Position numbers and translations under genes: made by a program. Below, piece after piece: positions 54,879 through 63,227 of a DNA stretch of 64,000 bases. Below the pieces are notes generated by a model. It was not told where the DNA came from. It searched no databases and saw only the letters and a program-made list of their open reading frames with translations. Position 1 is the stretch's first letter, and each line of letters starts with the position of its first letter. This DNA is from RBG-16-64-13 sp963718375 (GTDB lineage Bacteria; Actinomycetota; Thermoleophilia; RBG-16-64-13): contig CAVQZD010000005.1 of NCBI GenBank assembly GCA_963718375.1, forward strand, positions 62,001 through 126,000, given 5' to 3'.

Positions 54879-54951
54879 TGCTAAACTGCAACGGTTCCGC
54901 AATCGACCCTGGGGTACCCCGCGGCGGTGGTGCCGGCTGTACGGTTCCGCA
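54879..54951 (+). promoter_or_regulatory. Candidate rpsB promoter and leader repeats
   Basis: An extended -10 (TGC-TAAACT, 54879-54887) lies about 110 nt before rpsB. Downstream, the 11-mer ACGGTTCCGCA occurs at 54891-54901 and again exactly 50 bp on at 54941-54951, with the palindrome GGGGTACCCC (54911-54920) between. The repeats may belong to an S2 autoregulatory leader, but no known class is recognised. Confidence 0.4.
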
Positions 54952-54996
54952 GCGCTCCTCAGGTAGTACGTCACACATAACCATAGAGAGGTTGAC

Positions 54997-55980
54997 ATGC
55001 CTGCGGCTTCAATGAAGCAGCTCCTGGAATCAGGAGTACATTTCGGTCACCAGACGCGTCGGTGGAATCCCAAGATGAAGCCCTACATCTTCTCGGAGAG
55101 GGGCGGGATCCACATCATCGACCTGCAGCAGACCACCGTCTTGTTGGACACGGCATATGAGTTCGTGCGCAACATAGCCAGCAGGGGCGGCAGCGTACTG
55201 TTCGTCGGTACGAAGAAGCAGTGCCAAGACGCCATCGCAGAAGAGGCCCGGCGCGTGGATATGCCCTATGTCTCGCACCGTTGGCTGGGCGGACTCCTGA
55301 CCAACTTCGCCACTATCGATAACCGCATCAAGCGTATGCACGAGCTGCGCAAACTCAAGGAAGAAGGCCAGCTCACTCTTCTCCCCACCAAGGAGCGCAT
55401 GGCTTTGGAGCGTGAGCTGGAGAAGCTGGAAGTCAATCTAGGCGGTGTCGACAACATGACACGCCTGCCCGACGCAGTCTTCGTGGCCGATCCTAAACGT
55501 GAGGCGATCGCCACGAAGGAGGTCAACAAGCTGGGACTTCCTCTGATCGGGCTATGCGACACGAATTGTGACCCGGACGAGGTCGAGTACGTCATACCTG
55601 GCAACGATGACGCGATCAGATCTTGCAGCCTGATTGTGAAGACCCTGGCCCGCGCAGTGGAAGAGGGCCGGGCGAACATGCAGGTCGCTGAGTTCTATCA
55701 GGGTTCGGCCCCGGGCTCGGGCGGATCGGCACCTCGGGGAGCTAGAAGTGGTGATGGCAGGCGTTCGCCGGATGCCGGTCGCAGGTCAGGGCGAGAGGAC
55801 GCGCCGGCCCGTAGGGCCCCGGCACGGAGGCCCGCGTCGTCCGCACAAGCGGCACCCGCGCAGGAGACACCTGCGACAGAAGAGAAGCCAGCTGGGGTGC
55901 AGGGTGAACCCGCTGACTCCGAACCGATCACGCAGGGCGTGGCCGAAGTGCAGGCCGACTCTCAGGGCGCCGAAGCCTGA
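54997..55980 (+). CDS. rpsB: Small ribosomal subunit protein uS2
   Basis: 30S protein needed for S1 docking. It is 327 aa. The core (to about 230) has MKQLLESGVHFGHQTRRWNP, KPYIFSERGGIHIIDLQQT, VGTKKQCQDAI, HRWLGGLLTNFATI and GLCDTNCDPDEVEYVIPGND. A long low-complexity C-terminal tail of about 90 residues follows, first Arg/Gly/Ser-rich then acidic with Ala, Pro and Glu; such tails occur in other actinobacteria. GAGAGG precedes ATG 54997. tsf follows. Confidence 0.96.
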   Translation: MPAASMKQLLESGVHFGHQTRRWNPKMKPYIFSERGGIHIIDLQQTTVLLDTAYEFVRNIASRGGSVLFVGTKKQCQDAIAEEARRVDMPYVSHRWLGGLLTNFATIDNRIKRMHELRKLKEEGQLTLLPTKERMALERELEKLEVNLGGVDNMTRLPDAVFVADPKREAIATKEVNKLGLPLIGLCDTNCDPDEVEYVIPGNDDAIRSCSLIVKTLARAVEEGRANMQVAEFYQGSAPGSGGSAPRGARSGDGRRSPDAGRRSGREDAPARRAPARRPASSAQAAPAQETPATEEKPAGVQGEPADSEPITQGVAEVQADSQGAEA

Positions 55981-56070
55981 GGTCGATCTTGGCTGCTTGG
56001 TTTGGTGGCCGCTCTCTGAGGCGGTCGTGTGAGTTATGGCATATGGTTTTCGTCTCGATGGAGGCTAAGG

Positions 56071-56673
56071 ATGAACGTTGACGCTGGTATGGTCCGGCAG
56101 CTCAGAGAAGCTTGCGGAGCGGGCATGATGGACTGCAAGATGGCGCTCACTGAAGCAGAGGGCGACATGGACGAGGCTCTCAAGCTTCTCCGCAAGAAGG
56201 GCATGGCCTCTGCCGACAAGAAGTCCACTCGCACCACCAACGAAGGCATGGTCGACAGCTACATCCACCCTGGCTCCAAGGTGGGGGTGCTCATCGAAGT
56301 CAACTGTGAGACCGACTTTGTCGCGCGCAATGAGGAGTTCGTCGCCTTCGTCCACGACGTAGCCATGCATATAGCGGCCGCGAGTCCGACCTGGGTGTCG
56401 AGGGAGGACATTCCCGAAGAGGTGCTGAAGGGCGAACTTGAGATCTACGCTGCGCAGGCCACGGCGTCCGGCAAGCCTGAAGCGGTGGTCCAGAAGATCG
56501 CCGAGGGCAAGCTGAGCAAGTGGTACAGCGAAGTAGTGCTACTAGAGCAGGAGTTCGTCAAGGATCCAGAGAAAACCATCGATGTGCTCAGGCGTGAGCT
56601 CGTGGGCAAGATCGGTGAGAACATAGAGATCAGGCGCTTTGCCCGGTTCCGCGTCGGCGACGAGGTGGCCTAG
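56071..56673 (+). CDS. tsf: Elongation factor Ts
   Basis: Nucleotide-exchange factor for EF-Tu. It is 200 aa from ATG 56071 (GGAGG upstream); the longer frame to 56029 is not conserved. The N-terminal signature MVRQLREACGAGMMDCKMAL is followed by EALKLLRKKGM, and the core has VNCETDFVARNEEFVAFVHD. It is the short form with a single core subdomain, as in Thermus, and ends FARFRVGDEVA. Confidence 0.95.
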   Translation: MNVDAGMVRQLREACGAGMMDCKMALTEAEGDMDEALKLLRKKGMASADKKSTRTTNEGMVDSYIHPGSKVGVLIEVNCETDFVARNEEFVAFVHDVAMHIAAASPTWVSREDIPEEVLKGELEIYAAQATASGKPEAVVQKIAEGKLSKWYSEVVLLEQEFVKDPEKTIDVLRRELVGKIGENIEIRRFARFRVGDEVA

Positions 56674-56746
56674 GAGCGACATATCGAAGCGATCGGTACC
56701 GGGAGCGGTAGAACTGTGCGCCAGTGGGGGACTTGAGCGAGGCGAG

Positions 56747-57472
56747 ATGACCCAGGAATCAAAGTACAGAAGGGTTCTGTTGAAGCTCAGCGGCGAGGCC
56801 CTTATGGGGGGGCAGCAGTACGGCATCGATCCAAGTCGCTTGGGAGCGGTCGCCGAAGAGGTTGGGCATGTCGTCGCCGGTGGCACCGAGATGGCGATAG
56901 TAGTCGGTGGCGGCAACATCTTTCGCGGGGTGGCGGGCGCCGCACAAGGCATAGATCGCGCCACGGCGGACTATATGGGCATGCTGGCGACAGTCATGAA
57001 CGCGGTGGCTCTTCTCGACGCGCTGCGCAAATTGGCGGTGGACGCGCGAGTTCTGTCCGCCATCAGCATGCAGGAGATCTGTGAGCCCTATATCCGCAGC
57101 CGGGCGATGAGGCACCTGGAGAAGGGTCGAGTGGTCATCTTCGCAGCGGGCACAGGTAACCCATTCTTCAGTACCGACACCGCGGCTGCGCTACGTGCTC
57201 TTGAAATCGGCGCGGAATGTCTTCTCATGGCGAAGAAGAAGTACGACGGGGTCTACGATTCCGACCCGGAGACAAACCCGGACGCCCAGATGATCGAGGT
57301 GATAACTCACCGGGAGGCTCTGGAGAGAGGGCTTCGTGTCATGGACTCGACTGCGCTCTCGCTGTGCATGGACAACCACCTCCCCATCCTGGTGTTCAAC
57401 ATGAATGTTCCAGAGAATATCCGGCGAGTGCTGCGTGGCGAACGGATAGGCACGAGAGTCGTCAGTGAATGA
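56747..57472 (+). CDS. pyrH: UMP kinase
   Basis: Bacterial amino-acid-kinase-fold enzyme making UDP from UMP. It is 241 aa from ATG 56747; the upstream extension overlaps tsf. Motifs are RVLLKLSGEALMGG, AIVVGGGNIFRG, ATADYMGMLATVMNAVALLD, FAAGTGNPFFSTDTAAALRA and AKKKYDGVYDSDP. No PyrR hairpin precedes it, so it is probably not under the control seen for pyrB and pyrC. frr follows 18 nt later. Confidence 0.96.
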   Translation: MTQESKYRRVLLKLSGEALMGGQQYGIDPSRLGAVAEEVGHVVAGGTEMAIVVGGGNIFRGVAGAAQGIDRATADYMGMLATVMNAVALLDALRKLAVDARVLSAISMQEICEPYIRSRAMRHLEKGRVVIFAAGTGNPFFSTDTAAALRALEIGAECLLMAKKKYDGVYDSDPETNPDAQMIEVITHREALERGLRVMDSTALSLCMDNHLPILVFNMNVPENIRRVLRGERIGTRVVSE

Positions 57473-57490
57473 TGGTTCAAGGGAGGCCTC

Positions 57491-58048
57491 ATGGTCGGTG
57501 AACTGCTAGCTGATGGTAAGAGACGCATGGAAGGGGCAGTGGAGACCCTGCGCCACGAGTTCAACTCAGTGCGGACCGGCAGGGCGTCCACCGGGCTACT
57601 CGATCGCATACAGGTGGACTACTACGGGGCCAAGACGCCCTTGAAGCAACTGGCCAGCGTGACTACCCCGGACGCGCGAACAGTCGCGGTAACCGTGTAC
57701 GACAAGGGCGCAGTGGCGTTGGTGGTCAAGGCCATCCAAGAGTCCGACCTGGGGCTCACGCCCAATACCGACGGCAGTGTTATCCGTTTGACCATACCCC
57801 CACTGACGTCCGAGAGGCGCCAAGAGCTGGTGAAGATGGTCAAGAGCATGGCTGAGGACAGCCGGGTGGCCGTGCGCAACGTGCGCCGCGACGTGATCCA
57901 AGACCTCAAGGAGCTCAAGAAGGAGGGGGAGGTCTCGGAGGACGACGAACATCGGGCCGAGGACGAAGTGCAGAAGCTCACCGACGGCTTCATCGAGAAG
58001 ATCAATGAAGTCCTACATCACAAAGAAGAGGAGATCCTCGAGGTCTGA
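57491..58048 (+). CDS. frr: Ribosome recycling factor
   Basis: Splits post-termination ribosomes together with EF-G. It is 185 aa, a standard length. Conserved blocks are EFNSVRTGRASTGLLDRIQV, DYYGAKTPLKQLASVTTPDA, IRLTIPPLTSERRQELVKMV and VAVRNVRRDVIQDLKELKKE. GGGAGG precedes ATG 57491. uppS follows after 1 nt. Confidence 0.96.
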   Translation: MVGELLADGKRRMEGAVETLRHEFNSVRTGRASTGLLDRIQVDYYGAKTPLKQLASVTTPDARTVAVTVYDKGAVALVVKAIQESDLGLTPNTDGSVIRLTIPPLTSERRQELVKMVKSMAEDSRVAVRNVRRDVIQDLKELKKEGEVSEDDEHRAEDEVQKLTDGFIEKINEVLHHKEEEILEV

Positions 58049-58049
58049 C

Positions 58050-58835
58050 GTGCTGCTAAAGGGTCGACTCAGAGAGATCTGGCGCACTGGCAGGAACGAT
58101 GCTTCTGGCCGAAAGAAGGGCGGACCGGAGGGAGCGCTTCCCTATCACGTGGCCATCATCATGGACGGCAACGGGCGGTGGGCCCGCCGCCGGGGTTTGC
58201 CCGTGGCGGCTGGTCATCGGGCTGGAGTCCAGGCGGTGCGTCGGGTCATCGAAGCCGCTCGTGATTCGGGTATCGGTCAACTGACTCTCTACTCTTTCTC
58301 GACGGAGAACTGGAGCAGGCCGAGTGAAGAGGTCCACGCCCTCATGGACCTGCACGCCGAGATGATCGACGCCGAAGTCCCCAAGCTTCATAAGAATGAC
58401 TGCCGGGTGTGCTTTGTGGGTAGCCGCGCGGAGCTGAGCCAAAGGCTGCTTGAGAGGATGGAGTGGGCTGAGACGCTCACGGCGGAGAACAAGCGGATGG
58501 TGCTCTTCATCGCCTTCAACTACGGGGGGCGGCAGGAAGTCGTTGAGGCGTTCAAGGCCGCGGTCGCCGGTGGCGTCGATCCGGCGCAGTTGACAGAAGA
58601 AGACATCTCGGGCCACATGTACTCCTCGCTGATGCGTGACCCCGATCTGTGCATCCGGACCTCAGGCGAGCAGCGTCTATCCAACTTCCTGCTATGGCAG
58701 TCGGCCTACTCCGAGCTACTGTTCTCAGACAAGCTCTGGCCGGATTGGGGAAGAGAAGACTTCGATCGCGCGCTGGCGGAGTACGGCAGACGAGAGCGGC
58801 GATTCGGCGCCCGCACCGAGAACACGCATGCTTAG
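58050..58835 (+). CDS. uppS: Undecaprenyl diphosphate synthase (cis-prenyltransferase)
   Basis: Makes the C55 lipid carrier used in peptidoglycan synthesis. It is 261 aa from GTG 58050; ATG 58005 lies inside frr and gives an unconserved tail. Motifs are HVAIIMDGNGRWARRRGLPV (catalytic Asp), AGHRAGVQAVRRVIEA, LYSFSTENWSRP, FNYGGRQEVVEA, DLCIRTSGEQRLSNFLLWQS and ELLFSDKLWPDWGREDF. It overlaps cdsA by 8 nt. Confidence 0.94.
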   Translation: MLLKGRLREIWRTGRNDASGRKKGGPEGALPYHVAIIMDGNGRWARRRGLPVAAGHRAGVQAVRRVIEAARDSGIGQLTLYSFSTENWSRPSEEVHALMDLHAEMIDAEVPKLHKNDCRVCFVGSRAELSQRLLERMEWAETLTAENKRMVLFIAFNYGGRQEVVEAFKAAVAGGVDPAQLTEEDISGHMYSSLMRDPDLCIRTSGEQRLSNFLLWQSAYSELLFSDKLWPDWGREDFDRALAEYGRRERRFGARTENTHA

Positions 58836-59652
58836 ACAACGTCTGATGGTCGCTGCCATCGGGCTTCCGTTGGGCGTAGCCGCTGTTGTACTGGGGGGCT
58901 ACTTTATGTTCGGCTTCGGGCTGGTCCTCGCGCTGGTGGGCTTGCACGAGTACTACACCCTCGTGCGTCCGTACAGGCCGAACCTACTGGTCGGATACTT
59001 CTCGGGCGCAGCGGTACTGACGATTGCCTTCATATGCTCGAAGTTCCCGAGGCTCGGATTCTCCGGTCAGGAGGGCATGTTGATCGGCCTGGCCTTGATG
59101 ATGGCCATGATCTTCTTCTGGTCTCTGCTAGGGAAGATCGGGGCGCATCTAGTGGGAAGGATCGCTCTGACCGCGTTCGGCGTGCTTTGGATAGCCGTGG
59201 GTTTCGCGTATATCATTCTGCTCCGGTCGATGAAGCACGGACTCTCGCTTGCACTGTTGCTGGCGGCTTGCACGGTGGTCAATGACACTTTCGCGTACTT
59301 TGTTGGAAGACTCATCGGACGACACAGGCTGGCTCCGCGCATCTCTCCCAAGAAGACCATCGAAGGTGCCGTGGGAGGCCTGGTCGGGGCGATGATAGCG
59401 GCCCTGCTGGTGAGCGTGTACTCAGACTGGATGTCGAAGGGTTACGCCGTGATCCTTGGACTTGTGGTGGGTATCGTCGGGCAATGGGGTGATCTATTCG
59501 AATCCGCGGTCAAGCGGGATTTTCAGGTGAAGGACTCGGGCACCCTGCTGCCGGGTCACGGAGGCATCCTGGACCGCTTTGACGGGTTCTTGTTTGCGGG
59601 GGTCGCGGCTTACTGGATGGCCATCGCACTCTTCGGGACTCAGGTGCGCTGA
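58828..59652 (+). CDS. cdsA: Phosphatidate cytidylyltransferase (CDP-diacylglycerol synthase)
   Basis: Integral membrane enzyme making CDP-DAG from phosphatidate and CTP. It is 274 aa from ATG 58828, with about eight hydrophobic segments. Conserved features are NDTFAYFVGRLIGRHRLAP, ISPKKTIEGAVGG and the signature SAVKRDFQVKDSGTLLPGHG, then GILDRFDGFLF. The uppS-cdsA-dxr-rseP-ispG order is widespread. Its stop overlaps the dxr ATG by 1 nt. Confidence 0.95.
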   Translation: MLRQRLMVAAIGLPLGVAAVVLGGYFMFGFGLVLALVGLHEYYTLVRPYRPNLLVGYFSGAAVLTIAFICSKFPRLGFSGQEGMLIGLALMMAMIFFWSLLGKIGAHLVGRIALTAFGVLWIAVGFAYIILLRSMKHGLSLALLLAACTVVNDTFAYFVGRLIGRHRLAPRISPKKTIEGAVGGLVGAMIAALLVSVYSDWMSKGYAVILGLVVGIVGQWGDLFESAVKRDFQVKDSGTLLPGHGGILDRFDGFLFAGVAAYWMAIALFGTQVR

Positions 59653-60800
59653 TGAAGCGAGTGATCGTTCTCGGCGCGACCGGCTCGATAGGGGTCCAGG
59701 CCTTGGAGGTGATAACCGCTAGCGAGGACATGGCGGTGGTCGGGCTGTCGTGTGGCAGCAACGCCGCGCTGCTGCTCTCGCAGGCGGCGGCCACCGGGTG
59801 CCGGGACGTTGCCATAGAAGATGAGCGAGTCGCGCGATCCTTGGGCGCGCAAGACGGTGTCTCGGTGAGACAGGGGTCGGGTGCCGCTGCGAGATTGGCG
59901 CGTGAGGTCGAGGCCGACTTGATCCTCAACGCCATCGTGGGGTTTGCAGGCCTGGAGTCGACCTTGGCGACTATCGAGAGCGGTGTGACCCTGGCGTTGG
60001 CCAACAAGGAGAGCCTCGTATGCGCCGGAGCGCTGGTCAATTCATCGGCAAGTGCCAACAACACGACCATCCTGCCGGTCGATTCAGAGCACTCTGCTCT
60101 CTTTCAGTTGATCGAAGCCGCTGGAGCGCAGGCGGTGGAATCAGTCGTGATCACCGGATCGGGCGGGCCGCTCAGAGGGCGGCGTAGGTCCGAACTGCTC
60201 GAGGTCACCAAGGAGCAGGCCCTTGCTCATCCGACCTGGTCCATGGGGCCCAAGATCTCCATAGATTCAGCGACACTGATGAACAAAGGGCTGGAGGTGA
60301 TAGAGGCTCACCACCTGTTCGGTCTTGCCTACGACCGTATCGAAGTGACCATACACCCGCAATCCATCGTCCACGCCCTGGTGCGGATGTCGGACGGCGC
60401 ACTCCTGGCTCATATGGGCATGCCGGATATGAAGGTGCCGATCGCCTTCGCGTTACACCATCCGCGCCGAGTGCCAGTAGCGGCTGCGCGGCTCGAGCTC
60501 GAGCAGGTGGCGTCATTGACCTTTGAGGAGCCTGATGAGTCCACCTTCACTGCGGTACGCCTCTCGCGCGAAGCCGGGGCGCGGGGCGACAGGAGCACGT
60601 GTGCCTTGAACGCGGCCAACGAAGTGGCCGTACATGCCTTTCTTGGCGGCGACCTGGGGTTCTTGGGTATAAGCGAGGTGGTCGCTGAGGTCGTAGGAGA
60701 GAGCGGCCTTGGAGATATGGGAACGTACGAAGAGGCCGTGGCCGTCGATGCGTGGGCCAGGGAGAAGGCTCGGCTGGCGTGCGCGCGGCGCAGGCTCTGA
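59652..60800 (+). CDS. dxr: 1-deoxy-D-xylulose-5-phosphate reductoisomerase
   Basis: NADPH enzyme making MEP, the first committed step of the MEP isoprenoid pathway. It is 382 aa. The Rossmann start is IVLGATGSIGVQALEVI. Catalytic and metal-binding parts are ALANKESLVCAG, LPVDSEHSALFQLIEA, VITGSGGPLRGR, MGPKISIDSATLMNKGLEVI and LAHMGMPDMKVPIAFALHHP. With ispG downstream, it shows isoprenoids are made by the MEP route here. Confidence 0.96.
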   Translation: MKRVIVLGATGSIGVQALEVITASEDMAVVGLSCGSNAALLLSQAAATGCRDVAIEDERVARSLGAQDGVSVRQGSGAAARLAREVEADLILNAIVGFAGLESTLATIESGVTLALANKESLVCAGALVNSSASANNTTILPVDSEHSALFQLIEAAGAQAVESVVITGSGGPLRGRRRSELLEVTKEQALAHPTWSMGPKISIDSATLMNKGLEVIEAHHLFGLAYDRIEVTIHPQSIVHALVRMSDGALLAHMGMPDMKVPIAFALHHPRRVPVAAARLELEQVASLTFEEPDESTFTAVRLSREAGARGDRSTCALNAANEVAVHAFLGGDLGFLGISEVVAEVVGESGLGDMGTYEEAVAVDAWAREKARLACARRRL

Positions 60801-60824
60801 CGATATGGGAAGAGGTAGAGGATC

Positions 60825-62075
60825 TTGAGCAGCTTCATAGGAGTGATCGTAGGCATACTCGGTCTGGGTTTCTTGATCCTTGTTCATGAACTGGGTCACT
60901 TCATGGTCGCCAAGGCCACGAATATGCGGGTGGAGGAGTTCAGCCTCGGATTCGGTCCGTACCTGGTCAAGCGGCGCTGGGGCGAGACTGTGTACGGCAT
61001 CTCTGCCATACCTCTCGGCGGGTACGTGCGAGTCACCGGTATGCATCAAGAAGAATTCCATCAGCGGGTGGAGGACCTGCGCGAGCAGGAAGCGGAGGAG
61101 GCCGCAAGGCCCGGAGTGCAGACTATGCGCGAGGCCGAGGCTGCGGGCACGCGCGCGGGCGACTCGAGCGGGCAGCGCAAGGGCCGGAAGCCGCGCGATC
61201 CAGAAGACGCATTGGCGGGCAAGCGAGCGCTTACCTCCGAAGAGATAGCCTCGACGCCTCTCGAACGTCGCTTCTACTCCCATCCGCTCTGGCACAAGCT
61301 GCTCTTCATCGTGGCTGGGGTGGCGATGAACGTCCTTGTGGCGTTCGTGATGCTCTATGGAGTCGCCGTGTCACAGGGCACGTACGTGTACCCACCGGTT
61401 GCAGGGGAAGTGGCGGCCGGATCCGGCGCGGCCGCCGCGGGGATCGAACCAGGCGACGAGATCGTGAGCGTGGCAGGAAATCCGGTCACCGACTGGGACC
61501 AGATGGCATGGGAGATAATCAAGCACAAGGGAGAAACGGTCGAGGTAGTCCTTCTGCGTGACGGTGAATCGCTGACAGTGAACGCGGAGATCAAGCAGGA
61601 TGAAGAGGGCATCGGCAAGCTGGGCATCACATACGGCGGGGGCGAGCCCTCGCACCAGGATGTCAGTTGGACACAAGGATTCGGCTATGCCGGTGACATG
61701 ATGGGTGGCACCTTCCTTAAGATCTTTCAGGGCATGGGACTGATGTTCACCGGCGCAGTGCCGGCGACCGGATCTCAAGGTCTGGCCGGTGTCGTGGGAA
61801 TAGTCGATCTTTCGAATCAGGCGTTCCAGGGAGGGTTTGTCTACTACATCTTCTTCCTGGCGATAATCAGCATCAGCCTAGCCCTGGTCAACATCTTGCC
61901 TATCCTTCCCCTGGACGGAGGGCACATGGTCATGGTCATAATCGAGCGTATCCGTGGACGCAGCGTGTCGCTCAAGGTCTTCGAGCGCATATCCATGGTG
62001 GGGTTGGCCCTGTTCGGGGTGCTCTTCTTCGTGGCCATGTACAACGACATCGTGCGGATCGTCACCCGAGGATAG
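60825..62075 (+). CDS. rseP: RseP/site-2 protease family zinc metalloprotease
   Basis: Intramembrane protease that cleaves anti-sigma factors or remnant signal peptides. It is 416 aa from TTG 60825. The first helix has LVHELGHFMVAKA (zinc HExxH). A single PDZ domain follows (AAAAGIEPGDEIVSVAGNPV), then the third-helix motif NILPILPLDGGHMVMVI with the zinc-binding Asp. A highly charged insert of about 65 residues (about 75-140, EDLREQEAEEAARPGVQTMR and on) separates helix 1 from helix 2 and is larger than in many relatives. The target is unknown. Confidence 0.93.
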   Translation: MSSFIGVIVGILGLGFLILVHELGHFMVAKATNMRVEEFSLGFGPYLVKRRWGETVYGISAIPLGGYVRVTGMHQEEFHQRVEDLREQEAEEAARPGVQTMREAEAAGTRAGDSSGQRKGRKPRDPEDALAGKRALTSEEIASTPLERRFYSHPLWHKLLFIVAGVAMNVLVAFVMLYGVAVSQGTYVYPPVAGEVAAGSGAAAAGIEPGDEIVSVAGNPVTDWDQMAWEIIKHKGETVEVVLLRDGESLTVNAEIKQDEEGIGKLGITYGGGEPSHQDVSWTQGFGYAGDMMGGTFLKIFQGMGLMFTGAVPATGSQGLAGVVGIVDLSNQAFQGGFVYYIFFLAIISISLALVNILPILPLDGGHMVMVIIERIRGRSVSLKVFERISMVGLALFGVLFFVAMYNDIVRIVTRG

Positions 62076-62086
62076 CGAGGCCACCC

Positions 62087-63163
62087 GTGGGCAGCAGACT
62101 ACAGCTTGACGTGGGGGGAGTGGTCGTCGGCGGAGGCGCGCCAGTGGTCATCCAGTCCATGACCAACACCAGAACGGACGATGTAGAGGCGACACTCGGT
62201 CAGGTCCGTGCGTTGGCCACGGCGGGAGCAGCCCTTGTGCGCGTTGCGGTGCCCGACCCGACCGCGGCCGCCGCGTTGGGCGCGATCGTTGCGGCGTCGC
62301 CGGTCCCGCTGATCGCCGACGTGCATTTCGACCCCGAGTTGGCTATCTCAGCCATCAAGAGCGGAGTGGCTGGGGTACGGATCAACCCTGGGAACATAGG
62401 TGGGCCGGATGCGGTGCGCGCGGTGGTGCAAGTTGCCGCGGAGCGCGGCACGGTCATCCGCGTGGGGGTCAATAGCGGGTCGTTGGAGCGCGATCTGCGC
62501 GAACTAGAGCAGACGGACCCAGCGGGTGCGCTCGTCGAGTCGGCCGTGCGCAACTGCGCGATCGTCGAAGAGACGGGGTACTGCAACCTCAAGGTCTCAG
62601 TGAAATCCTCGTCTCCACAGGTGACCATCTCTGCCAACAGGCTACTGGCGAAGCGGGTGCCGTATCCACTGCACCTCGGGGTCACTGAGGCCGGCACTGT
62701 GCGGAGCGGTTCCATCAGAAGCGCCGTCGCGTTGGGTGTTCTGCTGGAAGAAGGTATCGGGGACACCATCAGGGTGTCGCTCACGGGAGACCCCGTGGAG
62801 GAAGTCAGGGTGGCGCTAGAAATACTCCGTGCTCTCGAGCTTGCCCCGCAGGGGCCGCGAGTGATCTCATGCCCCACCTGCGGACGTACCAGGATCGATC
62901 TCGAACCCCTCGCTCTCGAGGTGGAGCGACGTCTTGTGGAGGAAGGGCTTGCGTTGGAGGTCGCTGTGATGGGCTGCGTCGTCAACGGGCCCGGGGAGGC
63001 CCGCAAGGCGGACTTCGGCATAGCCGGAGGCGAAGGTGAAGGAGTGGTGTTCGCCAAAGGTAGACCCGTCAGGAAGGTCGGAGAGTCGGAGCTGGTGGAC
63101 GCCTTGTTTGCGGAAATAGCGAGCAGTGGCAAGGTCGCCTCCTCTGGCGGCAGTCAGGGCTGA
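62087..63163 (+). CDS. ispG: 4-hydroxy-3-methylbut-2-en-1-yl diphosphate synthase (GcpE)
   Basis: [4Fe-4S] enzyme of the MEP pathway making HMBPP. It is 358 aa from GTG 62087, the usual bacterial length without the plant-type insert. The TIM barrel starts PVVIQSMTNTRTDDVEATLG and contains PLIADVHFDPELAISAI and VRINPGNIGG. The cluster ligands are ISCPTCGRTRIDL and VAVMGCVVNGPGEARKADFG, with the conserved Glu after the last Cys. Its electron donor could be the ferredoxin or flavodoxin reduced by the PFOR at 17104. Confidence 0.96.
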   Translation: MGSRLQLDVGGVVVGGGAPVVIQSMTNTRTDDVEATLGQVRALATAGAALVRVAVPDPTAAAALGAIVAASPVPLIADVHFDPELAISAIKSGVAGVRINPGNIGGPDAVRAVVQVAAERGTVIRVGVNSGSLERDLRELEQTDPAGALVESAVRNCAIVEETGYCNLKVSVKSSSPQVTISANRLLAKRVPYPLHLGVTEAGTVRSGSIRSAVALGVLLEEGIGDTIRVSLTGDPVEEVRVALEILRALELAPQGPRVISCPTCGRTRIDLEPLALEVERRLVEEGLALEVAVMGCVVNGPGEARKADFGIAGGEGEGVVFAKGRPVRKVGESELVDALFAEIASSGKVASSGGSQG

Positions 63164-63227
63164 TAGACTTCTAGCCAGTCCGCGCGGGGAGATTTGAGCG
63201 GGTCTAGAGATACCGAGGAGGAAGTCG

